DNA from: Takakia lepidozioides
Lineage: Eukaryota; Streptophyta; Takakiopsida; Takakiales; Takakiaceae
DNA: 60,000 nucleotides
Direction: 5' to 3'
NCBI GenBank assembly: GCA_030704615.1
Contig: CM060731.1
Span: forward strand, 79,776,756-79,836,755
The first letter of the stretch is position 1. Each line of letters opens with the position of its first letter. The position numbers and the translations under genes are program-made. Positions 20,413 through 31,185 of this stretch are shown here, one piece after another. The notes beneath the pieces are model-generated. The model saw only the letters and a program-made list of their open reading frames with translations, was not told where the DNA came from and made no database searches.

Positions 20413-23388
20413 CTATCCAATGCAATGTGGACATAACCAATCCCCATCCGGAACCATCTCAAGAGGTGGAGTCAAGCATCCCATATGCCAACCTCTAGAG
20501 CACCGATCACACACCAGCATGGTGGCTGCCCCTTTAGCAGACCCACACAACATGCACCTCAAACCTGCAGATACCACTGCCAGGTTTGGGTCAATCCTGC
20601 CATCGACATTCGGAAGGTGACATGGCGCACAATTACGCACATGGTCCTTCCAAGTTATGCCATCCCGACCCTCCAAGACCAAGACGCCTGAGGGCAAGAC
20701 CTCTCGAACCCTCAAAATAACACGTCCTGCAGTCACATCCAGGGTCGTAGGAGCAGTCTGCTGCAGATAGACATAGTCACCAGGGTTGAATCTCCGAACC
20801 CCAGGACGATAGCCCCCACCACGTATGGTAGCATACCTCAACGTATCACGGTGTTGTGCAATGGCAAGGTTCTCGAAAGCCATGGGCATGACTCTCTTGA
20901 ACAACTCTGCACGCTGCTCACATGCACGTGCCCACACGTCCGGATCGTCAAGGTTAAGAACTGTAGCAGCTTCTCTGCGAATGGATGTAGGCAAATCCGG
21001 CTCTCGGCCAAAGAGAAGAAAGTATGGTGAGAAGGAGGCAAGTGATGCTTGCTTGCTGAACCTGTAGCCCATGGCTAACCAGGGTAACTGAAGGTCCCAA
21101 TCTCCTAGGTGTCCCTTCTGCAAGCCATACTTGCGCAAACCCCTCTTTACTGTCTGAACAACTCTCTCTGCCAAGCCATCGGCTTCAGGATGATCCCGAG
21201 AAGTGGTGCGGTGGTCTATCAAGGCCTTGTCACACAAAGCCTGAAACTCCCCCAAGAACTCTCTCCCTTGGTCCGTGAGTACCTCAGCTGGAGCACCGAA
21301 TCGGCTAAGCACACAATCCAGGAATGCATACGCAGCTCCCTCACTAGCCTTATCAGGCAATGGAACCAATTCAATCCACTTGGAGAAGTGCTCCACCATC
21401 ACCAACACGTACTTGTTGTGGCGCATGGTCAGTGGCAACGGCCCTGCGAAGTCAAGACTCCACCTGTAGCCCAATCCCATGATCGGAAGAGGGTGCAATT
21501 GTGGAGTAGGGGCGTTGAATGAAGCACGCACCCTGTCACACACCATGCACCTAGCCACAAATTGTTGCACCTCTGTGTGCATACCACGCCACCAATACTG
21601 CCCCTGCAGTAGACTATGAGTGCGTCGCACCCCAAAATGCCCCAACTCCTCATGGGCATGCCGCACTAACCGTGCCCGCTGTGTTGGGTGAGGCACAATC
21701 CTCACTCGACCATCCTCCCACACTCGGAGCAGGTGTGTCCCCTCCCACCTGAACCTCTTGGCTCGTTGTAGGATCCGATCCCTCTCCTTGGCAGTCATAG
21801 TGGCTGCCGTGTCTCCACTGCGGAGGTAGTCCAACACAACTGAATCCTCATGTATATCTTTGGCGCCACCCTGCTCATTGCTGGCCTCAGGGTCCTCAGA
21901 CACTTGATCTACAGTCATCCCTGTTGTAGGTCCAACCTGGCCTTCCGCTGCCAAGATACACAGAAATGCAGATGCATGCCATCCGGGCACCATCTCCTCG
22001 TCCGTCTCACCATGCCACCGAGCTCCAGTGTCATCCTGCTGGCTCGTGCATGGATTGCGACTCAACCCATCTGCATTTCGATTGACCAAACCCGGTCGAT
22101 GCACCACCTGAAAGTCATACTCTTGAAGGATGAGTGCCCACCGTGCAAGCTTCCCCGTAAGCTTGTCTGACTCCATCAACCACTTGAGTGGTTGGTGATC
22201 CGTGACAAGGGTGAAGAGATTGCCGTATAGATAGCACCTGAAGTGTGCCACGGCCCACACTGCAGCTAAGCATTCTCCCTCATATGAGCTATACTTAGAC
22301 TCTGCAGCATTGTTCGAGCGGCTAGCATAAGCCACTACGAACTCTCTTCCCTCATCATCCACCTGTGTGAGCACCGCTCCAAGCCCCAGCATGCTCCAAT
22401 CTGTATGCAGCTGAAAAGGACGCCCCCTGATAGGTCGTCTCAAGATGGGCGCCGAGGTCAACCTCGCCTTGAGCTCTTGAAAAGCTTGTTCTTGCTCATC
22501 TTCCCACTGCCACTCCTGGTCCACCTTGGTCAGCTTGGTTAGAGCCTTTGCAATGGCACTAAATCCCTTAACAAACCGTCTGTAATAGTTTGCTAACCCC
22601 ATGAAAGCTCGAACTCGGCTCACATCCGTGGGGCGTGGAACCTGTGCAATGGACTCTACCTTAGTCTGCTGTACCCCCAATCCTCCAGGATATATCATGT
22701 GACCCAGATACTCAATCTGGTTGTGGAAAAACTTGCACTTGCCCGGATGTAACTTCAATCCGTGCGTCCTCAAGCGCTCAAATACCCCCTGAAGGTGTCT
22801 CTCATGCTCCTCCACCGTAGCACTAAAGATGATGATGTCATCTATGTAGCACCGAGCAAACTCCACCCCTGCTAGAATCCTGTCCATGACTCTTTGAAAC
22901 TCAGCGGGAGCGTTTTTAAGCCCAAATGGTAAGAACCGCCACTGGTATAGGCAATCCTTCCCGTGCTCATTGATCCCCCAGAATGCCGTCTTTTGCTTAT
23001 CCGCCTCCTTGATCGGCAACTGGTGATATCCGGATCGTAAATCCAACGTGCTAAAGACCTTGGAATGCCCAATGGCATCAAAGATCTCCTCTGGTGTTGG
23101 CATGGCATACCTATCGGACTTGGTCTGACGATTTACAGGCCGGTAATCACCGCACATACGTCTCTCCGTCCAATTGCCATAGACATCCTTCTTAGCTGGC
23201 ATCACTGTGGCTGAAGCATACTCTCCACCAGAGAGCTCCACCAAACCTGCCTCCCAGAGATCTTGAGTCCTCATCTGAATCAAAGACCTCTCCATGTCAC
23301 TGTATCTATAGGGTCTCCGAAAGATTGGCGTGTCAGTGGCCAACTCAATACGGATCTCTTGACCCTTCAGTGCTCCCAAGTCCTTCAA
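20413..23388 (-). CDS. Pol: RT, RNase H, integrase and C-terminal PHD finger
   Basis: One uninterrupted frame of 991 codons; it is open upstream to about 23430 (YRNCFAFSLKDLG). Reverse transcriptase: FSTLDLRSGYHQL (about 112-124), FLPFGLKNAP, and the catalytic YIDDII (181-186). RNase H follows (FQLHTDWSMLGLGAVL, LVTDHQPLKWL). Integrase: zinc finger H..H..C..C (HEELGHFGVRRTH, CMVCDR), then DFAGPLPL, LTDQGREF and the glutamate in ADGLAERVVQ, so the DDE triad is present. Instead of a chromodomain it ends in a PHD finger with C4HC3 spacing (RCMLCGS, LVCDRCSRGWHMGCL, WLCPHC), about residues 944-990. PHD fingers commonly read histone H3 tails; a targeting role is inference. The RT and integrase signatures look functional. 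Confidence 0.92.
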   Translation of the reverse strand: MKDLGALKGQEIRIELATDTPIFRRPYRYSDMERSLIQMRTQDLWEAGLVELSGGEYASATVMPAKKDVYGNWTERRMCGDYRPVNRQTKSDRYAMPTPEEIFDAIGHSKVFSTLDLRSGYHQLPIKEADKQKTAFWGINEHGKDCLYQWRFLPFGLKNAPAEFQRVMDRILAGVEFARCYIDDIIIFSATVEEHERHLQGVFERLRTHGLKLHPGKCKFFHNQIEYLGHMIYPGGLGVQQTKVESIAQVPRPTDVSRVRAFMGLANYYRRFVKGFSAIAKALTKLTKVDQEWQWEDEQEQAFQELKARLTSAPILRRPIRGRPFQLHTDWSMLGLGAVLTQVDDEGREFVVAYASRSNNAAESKYSSYEGECLAAVWAVAHFRCYLYGNLFTLVTDHQPLKWLMESDKLTGKLARWALILQEYDFQVVHRPGLVNRNADGLSRNPCTSQQDDTGARWHGETDEEMVPGWHASAFLCILAAEGQVGPTTGMTVDQVSEDPEASNEQGGAKDIHEDSVVLDYLRSGDTAATMTAKERDRILQRAKRFRWEGTHLLRVWEDGRVRIVPHPTQRARLVRHAHEELGHFGVRRTHSLLQGQYWWRGMHTEVQQFVARCMVCDRVRASFNAPTPQLHPLPIMGLGYRWSLDFAGPLPLTMRHNKYVLVMVEHFSKWIELVPLPDKASEGAAYAFLDCVLSRFGAPAEVLTDQGREFLGEFQALCDKALIDHRTTSRDHPEADGLAERVVQTVKRGLRKYGLQKGHLGDWDLQLPWLAMGYRFSKQASLASFSPYFLLFGREPDLPTSIRREAATVLNLDDPDVWARACEQRAELFKRVMPMAFENLAIAQHRDTLRYATIRGGGYRPGVRRFNPGDYVYLQQTAPTTLDVTAGRVILRVREVLPSGVLVLEGRDGITWKDHVRNCAPCHLPNVDGRIDPNLAVVSAGLRCMLCGSAKGAATMLVCDRCSRGWHMGCLTPPLEMVPDGDWLCPHCIG

Positions 23389-23417
23389 ACTGAAGGCAAA
23401 GCAATTCCTGTAAGCCC

Positions 23418-25069
23418 TCAGGAACCGCCGTATACGTCGTCTCTCTCCTCCGGTGACAATGGGTCCAATGTCAGGCTCCCAATTGTCCTCCGTAACTGCA
23501 ACCTTAAGTCCAGTGGGCTTAGAGGTAGAGGACGCGTCCCGTGGTTGCTATGCTGCAACCTCTTGAGCAGTACCCCTTCCTGCTCAGTCAATGACAAGGC
23601 CTCATCCTGCCCCATCATCTCATCATTGAGAACCTCCTCATCCCGAGAAGAATCCCCAACCTCATCCATCACAGCTGCCTTCGCTGCCAACTCCCTCTGA
23701 ACCTCGAGCACCTCCCACATGTGCCATGGATGTCTACACCTCGTGGTCCTCACCGGCTCGCCCCCACTCGCTGCCTGTACCGTCTCGGTAGGCAGAGAGA
23801 CCATCAAGGGAAGTGCACTCCGCACTCTACGTTGCTCAGCCATAGCCAAGCTGACAATCCAGGTCAAGCAATTGAGATCCATTGCTTGCCCCAACACCTG
23901 ACGACGTGATGCCTCAGAAAGAGAAGGCACCGCCGTGGTCCCAGTGGAAAACCCCATAGCCCGCTCTCGCTCGTCGGCATTAGGCTCCACTAACTGCTGC
24001 AACTGAGCATCCCACAGGAGGCCAGGTCCACCATCCCGAAAAGCATGGGATCCTGGGAAGCTGAGCAGTGTAGGTAATGCTGCTCGTGGTTGACCCACCC
24101 TGTTGACCACTGCCAAAGGCGAACGGTCATCGTGTCTCACACGTTGAGACTGCCTTCCTGTGTCCAAAATGCCATCCACGGTGAGGTGTGCTGGCCGCTG
24201 CACCCCATCAAATGCACGCTTGAGCAGTGCGGGTGGCATCAAGTTAGTCCACCATAGTCGTGGACGATGAGCCCGTGACCCCACTGCAGCTGCATCCAGC
24301 AATACTGCTGACCCAAGCCACGACCGGACTTGATGCACACTGGCCATCACCCTGGCCCGAGAATCACCCATCAGTGGCACATTCTCCAAGATGTATGCCG
24401 GAGATACAGCCTGATGAAGCTGCAAGTGGCGCAAAATCCGCACCATCTCCCAAAACAGACCCGTCCTCGAGTCTCGCAATCCATTGCCATGCCCGGCTGA
24501 TGAATGCCCTTGGCAGGGCCAACCTGCCACTACCAGATCAATGGAGCCAACCCGCTCCAAATCCTGCGCCCCCAGCAACGCAATGTCTGCTGGCAAGGCC
24601 TGCTGATATCCACGAACTGCAGACACCGGCAACAACTCAGGGGCTGCTGCACCATCTGAGCAACATGGCGCAGTGAGACGCGTCGTGCAGTCTCATCCCT
24701 CTCCACATACAGGTAACGTCGAACTCGTACACCTGCCTGCAGCACTGCAGCCAATCCAGTGCTGATCCCGCCAAATAAGTCCAGAAGGCATATGCCTTCA
24801 TCCGGTCGCTGCCACACAAGAGGTGTGGTGTCCAATGGCGACAACTGAGGTGGCCCTGGTGCAATCACCGCACTCTCCTCCTCTCCTGACGGTACAAAAG
24901 CTTCTACCCAAGCTTGTTGCACCCGTCCATCAGCAGCGTGCTGCAAATCCTTGCTCGTACCCCACAACGGAGTGTGAGCAACCATGGCAGGCAACTCCGC
25001 CGTACCATGCATGTCATCCTGCTCTGCTGGAGGTGGCACATCCTCTGCATGGGCATTGCCTTCCAGCAA
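23418..25069 (-). CDS. Cytosine-5 DNA methyltransferase domain, DNMT3/DRM-like
   Basis: Two overlapping frames (24530-25069 and 23418-24635) joined by a one-base frame change near 24630-24640. The first has the cofactor-binding motif I and motif II: LLDLFGGISTGLAAVLQAG, then RYLYVERDE. The second has motif IV with the catalytic cysteine (VVAGWPCQGHSSAG, PCQ at 24510-24518), motif VI (ILENVPLMG, ENV at 24378-24386), a motif VIII-like stretch (GSRAHRPRLWWTNL) and C-terminal motifs (ERAMGF; RRQVLGQAMDLN). Motif order is the unpermuted one. The motif I and VIII wording is closest, from memory, to the DNMT3/DRM group. It sits between protease and RT, so it would be released from or fused to the polyprotein. 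Frame changes to gag-pro (about 24.9-25.07 kb) and to pol (about 23.43 kb) mean it is not translatable as written without frameshifting. Activity is unknown. Confidence 0.88.
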
Positions 25070-27741
25070 CTCTCCAGGCCACTAACTGCAGCTGTGAAGG
25101 CGGCTAGTGTTGGCATCTTGCCCCGCTGAGCAGCTGCAATACCCCCAATGAATGTCACAGGGAGCTGTGCACGGCGACCATCCCCTGACTGCCATCCAGG
25201 CCTGTAGGATGCTGACTCCTCCCAGAAATCCAGGGTGAAGCCCATGGGGTATAACACTGCCCCACCAACGAGGACATCGTAAGAGACCGCGTCTGTCACA
25301 ATGGCCTTGGCTCGCATCACTGAGCCATCTACAGGATGATCCGGCTGCAGTCTAATAGCCAACTGATGCCGTGTCATGCCGCGAGCCTGCTCTGATCCTC
25401 CCAGAGATGTCTGTATCTGGAAAGGACAAGGCTCCATATCCGCCTCCATGAGGCCCAAACCTGCAATAGCAGCTCTGCCCAACATCAGTGGCTGAGCTCC
25501 TGAGTCCAACAAGACCCGCAGTGGCCGGTACTTCTTGCCTGCCGGTCCACTCAAAGTGAAAATGCCTCCCTGGTTGTCTAACAAGACAACTCCAGGTGTC
25601 ACCATGGCGCGCTCAAAGGCTGGCCTAGCTGGCAGCTCCGTCAATCTGGCAGCTGCAGCTTGCCAGGGCGCTGCCGTGGCAGTCTTGACCCTCAAATCCG
25701 AGGATCCCTCTGCCACTACACCTTCCACTAACTCCGCAGAAGATGAAGTGACCTCTCCACTCTCACAGAGTGTTGCTGCTAGTCTGAACACTGCAGCTGG
25801 TCTCACTCCCGGCGTCGCAATCATGGTTGCCGAGAACAGTGGGGCTTGACACACAGAGGTGGCTGCTCCCAATAACACACCGGCTGCACTAGCCTTGGTA
25901 GCAGGTGTCAGTGCTGCACGTGTAGCTCTTCCCAATGGCATAGTAACCTCCGCCTCGGTAACAGTCGGGCGAGAACTAGGTGCCATGGATGGCGTTGACA
26001 CTGTCTCCGCCAAGGTGAATGACTGAGGCAGCCTTGCCTGACGGCTTGCCTCCCCACGTTGTGGATCCAACTCCACCTCTGCACCTCGTGGCTCAGGAAC
26101 TCGTGTTGCTCCTCGAGTCACGGCTGCAGCAGACTCCACCTGCTCTAATGGTAGTGCTGCTCCGCACATGAATCCCATTCCGCCCATATCTCCTCCCTCA
26201 GGAGCAGGAGGTGGGCCATCCCGCCTGGGAGCCGGTACCGCCTGAGCTATAGCCATGGCAGCGAGCCTCTGCTCTAGCTGCTGAAGCCGATTGGCCATGC
26301 CTTGGTCAACACCCTGACCTCCGCGTCCTTGGCCATGTGGAGGTTGCCCTTGGCCTGCACCTCGTGCCCGACCACCTCGTCCTCTTTGGGCTGGTCCACC
26401 TCGCCCCCGGCCACCATTGTTCCCTTGGAACTGGCCTGGGCGCAACTCAGGATGCAAGTCATAACACTGGGCATCTCCATGCCCATACTTGCCACAATGC
26501 CCACACTGCAACTGTGCAGGCTGTGCTTGTGCCGGCCTTCTGCCACTCTCTGGGCAATCTCTCTTGACATGGGGTCCTCCACATGTCCAACATATCACCC
26601 CTGGTTGCTGTTGGCCTGCAAAAGATGCCACGGGCCTCTGCACCTGAGGTCCCCTGTAAGCTCCATGGAACTTGGGCTGGGCAACCTTGCCCCCCTGACC
26701 ACGCTGTTGGGCAGTCCCTTGTGCTTGTGGGCTGACAGCTGTGCCCCGTACAGGCATGTCCTTGCCAAATCCAATTGTAACAACTCGCTCCTCCACCATG
26801 TTGAGCTCAATCCGCTCAGCCAGCAGAAACACATCTGCTAATGTGGGTTGGGCTGCTTGTAACAGGGTTGCATCCGCACCCTTCTCCTGAGCTCCTTGTC
26901 CAAAATTCCATACCAAACTGGATTGCCTGAGCTTCAGTAACCCCTTGGGTCACACTTATCAAGCGCCTCATACGAGTGTACGCCTCTCGCAGGCTCTCAC
27001 TGGGTTTGCGCTGGAAGTCTTGCAAACTTCGCAGCTTCTCTGTCCGTACACCTTGGTAGTTCCTCCGCAACTCCTGGAAGAACTCCACCACCGGGTTGAA
27101 TCTAGGCAATTGTGTTGTAGTCGTGGCAGGAGAAGCACCTTTTGAACTGGTACCACCTTCAGAAGTACCAGCACTACTTGCTCCACTACTAGTGCTGGCA
27201 GTGGGAGCTATTGGTACTGATGCAGCTACTGGTCGCGTCGTGCCTCGAGTAATGGAGACGTAGTCAGGTGACCAATACATCCTCCACTCCTCAATCTCTG
27301 CTTCATGTCCTCGCCTGAACTCGTGGTAATCGTCCATAGGCGGGCCTTCCAAATGCTGGAACAGTCCCTTCCACGCCATGAATGGGGTGAATAGCTGTGG
27401 ATTGCGCATCTGCTGCAAATCACACCAGCTGTCGAACTCCTGGATAAAGTCATCCAACTCGATTGTGCCCACAGCTCCAGAGTACCTACGAGGCCCCTTG
27501 GTAGCTCCATACATCACCTCCATGTCGTCCCACAACAATGGCGAATGAAAGTGCACACCTGTTGATGAAGCCTCCGAGTCTGTGTCTGACGCTCTACAGT
27601 AGTTGAGGGTGGCGGTGAAGGTGGTCTGAACCGAATACCTCGTCTTGTGACCCCACTCTCACTGTCACTGCTTGTAGCCGTACTCCCCTCAAAACCCTTG
27701 GGTAACTCCGTAATGACACTCACAATGTGCACCTCCTCCAC
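24904..27741 (-). CDS. Gag-protease of the methyltransferase element
   Basis: Read from the minus strand in three overlapping frames: 27514-27741, 26816-27556 and 24904-26916. Joins fall near 27570 and 26910, the latter inside the gag domain (the EAQAIQFG frame changes to the VWNFGQGAQEK frame). The gag domain (FQELRRNYQGVRTEKLRSLQ) is followed by two knuckles, CWTCGGPHVKRDC and CGHCGKYGHGDAQC, a glycine/arginine-rich stretch and a long low-complexity linker. The aspartic protease comes last (RVLLDSGAQPLMLGRAAI, with DSGA as the catalytic triplet), then GYFTL-like flaps are not evident. Gag packages the RNA and the protease would cut the polyprotein. The frame then meets the methyltransferase frame in a one-base shift at about 25.07 kb. 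Confidence 0.82.
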
Positions 27742-28260
27742 GTGACACTATAAGGCTCTAGTACTAATCTAATAGTGACACGGGTGGGCACCTGTTGCAG
27801 TCTAAGGGTCATATCCCAATGGCTCAGGGCACCTGCACCTGCATCCACCGCAAGAACTCCTATGGTTGGCTGGTCATCAACCCAGCCTCACCATAGAAGA
27901 AACACTGGTGGTCTTGCTGGTCATCACTCCAGCCTCACCACCGACAGCATACTCTAGGATTGACCGGTGATCAAATCCGGCCTAATCCCTATGAAAGCAA
28001 GCGCCCACACAAAACCAACATGGCGCACAGTCAAGCATGCAGGTGTTGGGGGGGATCCAAACACAAGAAATCAAAACATCAACACCCCCACACCAAAATC
28101 CAGCAGCAACGCTGATCCTGCAGAATATCCCAGCCCAAAACCCCGGACTGACTGGCCTCCACCAAGAGAGGCTTTGGCAACTACAAGTACAAGGTAATGA
28201 AAATAGTACAGAGATGGAGGGGAAGAATAGAAGCCCGCCCAAGCAAGATCTAATCCTGAT
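27742..28260. other. Non-coding spacer between ORF and gag
   Basis: About 520 bases between the 249-residue ORF and gag on the minus strand. It contains repeated short stretches (TGGTCATCACTCCAGCCTCACC and near-copies around 27870-27950). No product is recognised. Confidence 0.5.
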
Positions 28261-29010
28261 CTATGCTATCAACTTCCAGACTTCTCTCAAAGTGCCTCGC
28301 TCTGCTTGATGGTAAGGTGTAGGAGGTATATCTATGTCCAGAAACCTGCCACTAACCTTGTCCCAAGCTACAGTAGCTCGCTCTAACCAACCCTCCTCCT
28401 CTTTCTGCCAGGTAGAGACAAAGCAACACTCTGCTATCTCCCGCTCACTGAACACTAAAGAAAACAAAGGTAGGGTCTGATAGTCTCTCAACTCGAAAGC
28501 TTTGAGACGATTGCGGGTGTCTTCATTGCGAATGACTGCATCGCCTTCAAACAGAACAAACTTGTCCTCGCTAATGAACCCCCGCTCGTGGTTGCCTTGT
28601 GCAGAGCGTGTCCGACTGCAACACTGTCTAATTGCACAAACTTGTGCAGCTCCTGCTCCTCTGCTCCAGTACACCACGGCCTTGTGGCTGAACACCTTGG
28701 TCCCCGGGGCTGTCTTTGGCTGTGTTCCAAGCCTAGCTTTCACCCACTTTGGTATTTCACCTACAGCTGCAGAACTGCTGGCTCCAACAGAGTTCTGACT
28801 GTCCAAGGCGATATTGAGGCCCTCAATGCCAACTACAGCAGTCTGTTGTCTACTGCTAATGCCTGACTCCCAGTATGCAATCAACTCGTCCAACTGTTCT
28901 CCACTCAAATCAGTCTGAGTTCCTTGGGAAACATAAATCGTGTCCCCTTGTGTGCACAGACTAAGAGAAGAGACCTGCCCTTCAATTACGTCCTCATTTC
29001 CCCCAGCCAT
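28261..29010 (-). CDS. Unrecognised 249-residue ORF in the element leader
   Basis: An intact minus-strand frame starting MAGGNEDVIEGQVSSLSL and ending GTLREVWKLIA, in the same orientation as gag-pol and upstream of gag. The N-terminal half is polar and acidic; the C-terminal half has an alternating hydrophobic region (YQTLPLFSLVFSEREIAECC) and tryptophans. I see no zinc finger, membrane segment or known motif. Its retention as a full open frame in a young element suggests it is used, perhaps as an accessory or extra gag-like protein, but I cannot name a function. Confidence 0.55.
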   Translation of the reverse strand: MAGGNEDVIEGQVSSLSLCTQGDTIYVSQGTQTDLSGEQLDELIAYWESGISSRQQTAVVGIEGLNIALDSQNSVGASSSAAVGEIPKWVKARLGTQPKTAPGTKVFSHKAVVYWSRGAGAAQVCAIRQCCSRTRSAQGNHERGFISEDKFVLFEGDAVIRNEDTRNRLKAFELRDYQTLPLFSLVFSEREIAECCFVSTWQKEEEGWLERATVAWDKVSGRFLDIDIPPTPYHQAERGTLREVWKLIA

Positions 29011-29732
29011 GCATGGAGTACATCCACCAATTTGTCTCTCATATAGACCAGCACAGGTTCTAGAGACAGGATTGTGGATCTTTCATGGCACTCTCACACT
29101 CTAAAAATTCCATAGATTTTTAGCAGAGTCCCAAAAACGAAAACCAGGTTTAGATAGGTAGATTTCCCCTTTCTGCAGCTATCCCCCCAAAAACTGGGTC
29201 AAACAGAGTCCATTTGACAAAGATATGACCAATTAGGCTCTAAATCCTTTAAATTAGATCAAAAGATTTTTATTTTATTTTTTTTAACACCCAAACGTTC
29301 TCGTCATTACAACCTGTTCCCAGGTTATCTACGGGTTCCCGAGGCCGTTCCCCGACTATGCTGACTCCGGGTCTTTGCTCTCACGGGACTTCATGTTCGT
29401 CATTGCCCAGGGAGAGAAGCAAGACGGACGCAGACGAGGGCAGCGATGGCCAAGCCTGCGCGAGCAAGCAGGAACAAGGAGGTGGTGTGGGGTGTTGGCC
29501 GATTCGGCCGATCAAAGGGTTGCGCATGAGCAGCTTGCATGCTCGTCAATCTCCAAAGCCATGCAGCAGAGATGCCTGCTCCTGGTTCTGCTCCGTCAGC
29601 TCCTACCAGCTCCTGGTTCTGCTCAGTCAGCTCCTACCAGCTCCTTGCTCTTAAAGGTTGTCCACTCAACCTCTCTCAAGCTGAGCGACCTAGAGACTAC
29701 AAACAACATGCTTCGGCATCTCTCGGGAATCC
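29011..29732. other. Leader segment between ORF and ClpP5 fragment
   Basis: AT-rich at first (oligo-T about 29266-29284), then GC-richer sequence that probably came with the ClpP5 fragment as its upstream flank. At 29578-29640 a 31-base unit (GCTCCTGGTTCTGCTCCGTC, then AGCTCCTACCA) is present twice in tandem with one mismatch, plus a partial third copy. No gene of its own. Confidence 0.5.
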
Positions 29733-30080
29733 ATGGCGCATGCGTTGCTTGTGAAGCCTTTGGTTCTGGTTAGTCCCAGGATTTGCAGCTCAATTCAGCA
29801 CCAGCTCCGACAAACCGCCTTCTTGCCTCTCCCTCTGAGATCTGCAAGGACGAAATGTGTCGCTTCCAAACCATCAGCAAGCTTGACTTCTGAAGGATTC
29901 TGGACTCCTTCATCCAGTGACAGTCACCAAGTCTGGTTCATGAGGAGTGATCTGGAGTTACCCACCTCAGCTTATGCTTATGAGGGGCCAATTGCTCAGG
30001 GAGGGCAGGGCCCATCACCCATGTTGGCTGAGCGATTCCAAAGCGTGATCACTCAGCTTTTTCAACAACGAATCATTATA
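29733..30080 (+). pseudogene. Captured ClpP5-like exon (chloroplast protease N-terminus)
   Basis: A plus-strand frame starting MAHALLVKPLVLVSPRI, like the plastid-targeted start of plant ClpP5, followed by the mature N-terminal part: GFWTP, HQVWFMRSDLELPTSAY, AQGGQGPSPMLAERFQSV and ITQLFQQRII. Homology stops after RII, where plant ClpP5 goes on to its catalytic domain. What follows (PWLADTARS...) is unrelated and there is no donor site. So this is about 116 codons of a host gene, without catalytic serine or histidine, lying antisense within the retroelement between its 5' LTR and coding region. ClpP5 is a subunit of the plastid Clp protease core; this piece cannot be. Confidence 0.75.
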
Positions 30081-31185
30081 CCTTGGCTGGCCGATACTGC
30101 CCGTTCCAACTGGAGTCGGCATTTTGTGTCTTCACAAAACCAAACAAAACCAAACTGCAGGAATTCGCGATTGCCTCAGTAAAGTGGAACTCAATCTGCA
30201 GCCGCTGGTGCAATGGGACCTTGCCAAGCAGCCCCTTCTTGATGTCAATCTGCAGCTCGCGCAAAGGAAGCGCAGCAAGAAAAACTCCTTCACAAATTGA
30301 CGGCAGGCACCTCTTCCAACATGCACCACCTCAGCAGCAGCAAGGTCCAAGCCATTGGGTTTTTCATCAAAGGCGACAAGTGCAGTTACTGGGGAAATCT
30401 GCTCACCCTCAGCCTGCAGGTCCCCCTTTCTATATCAATTGCTCATACAACCCTTCTTAGAACCCTGTGTAGGAGCTTTCCGGATGTTTTTCCCTGCAGC
30501 CATGACGGACACTGTGAACGGGAGCTTGGCCTTCAACGCTACTGCCTGTTTGCGCTTCGAACATACGATTGTGATCTGCCCACCAAGCCAAGGTGTCTGC
30601 CACCGTACTCCCCCGCTGCACGGATGGCATGCAGCTCAGTCTTTCAACCCGTTTTCTTTTGGTGGAATTCTGGCTCAAGCGGGGAGCTATTTCTGGAGCT
30701 CGTGTTTACCACCCTCCTACAACTGGCAACGAGAGAAACCCTACCAGCTGCTATACGACAGTGGTTTCAGGACCTTCGTCCAAGTAGCTATGGATCCTTT
30801 ATCCTGCACAGCCTTTCGACAAGATCATTGTGATCGAGGTCTGTCCTCAGAACCTCGCACTCGAACTAGATCGCAGCTTGCTTCTGCAGGTAGCTTGCAA
30901 GCGTGGAATCCCGTCTTCCCCTTTCAATCATAGGTTATGGTGAACACATTCTTCTGCTCCCCCCCCCAAATCAACTTCCTCCAAAATACATCGCTCCTGT
31001 GCAACAACAACAAAACGGAAAACACTTCTTGGACGAGCTTGGTATGGCTTATAACGAGTTGGAGAACCACGTTGTCATCAAGCATGCCGCTCTCTTCACC
31101 TTGACCATCGACATAGTGCTAACATAAAAGAACTCTATCTAGCTTAGCACTACAAGAAAACTAGATACAGCCAATCTCTCTCGAG
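30081..31185. other. Unassigned sequence next to the right LTR
   Basis: About 1.1 kb between the ClpP5 fragment and the LTR unit. Plus-strand frames of up to 192 codons run through it (30355-30933) but I recognise no family. It may be further captured host sequence or untranslated leader. Just inside the LTR the minus strand reads CTCGAGAGAGATTGGCTGTA; I cannot match this to a tRNA primer site. Confidence 0.4.

Noticed and set aside
23263-26841. Several plus-strand ORFs of 100-180 codons opposite the methyltransferase element
   Set aside because: They are antisense shadows of a GC-rich coding region; the minus frames have clear domains.
30355-30933. 192-codon plus-strand ORF
   Set aside because: No family match, no splice context, and an overlapping frame of similar length; may be chance or captured sequence.
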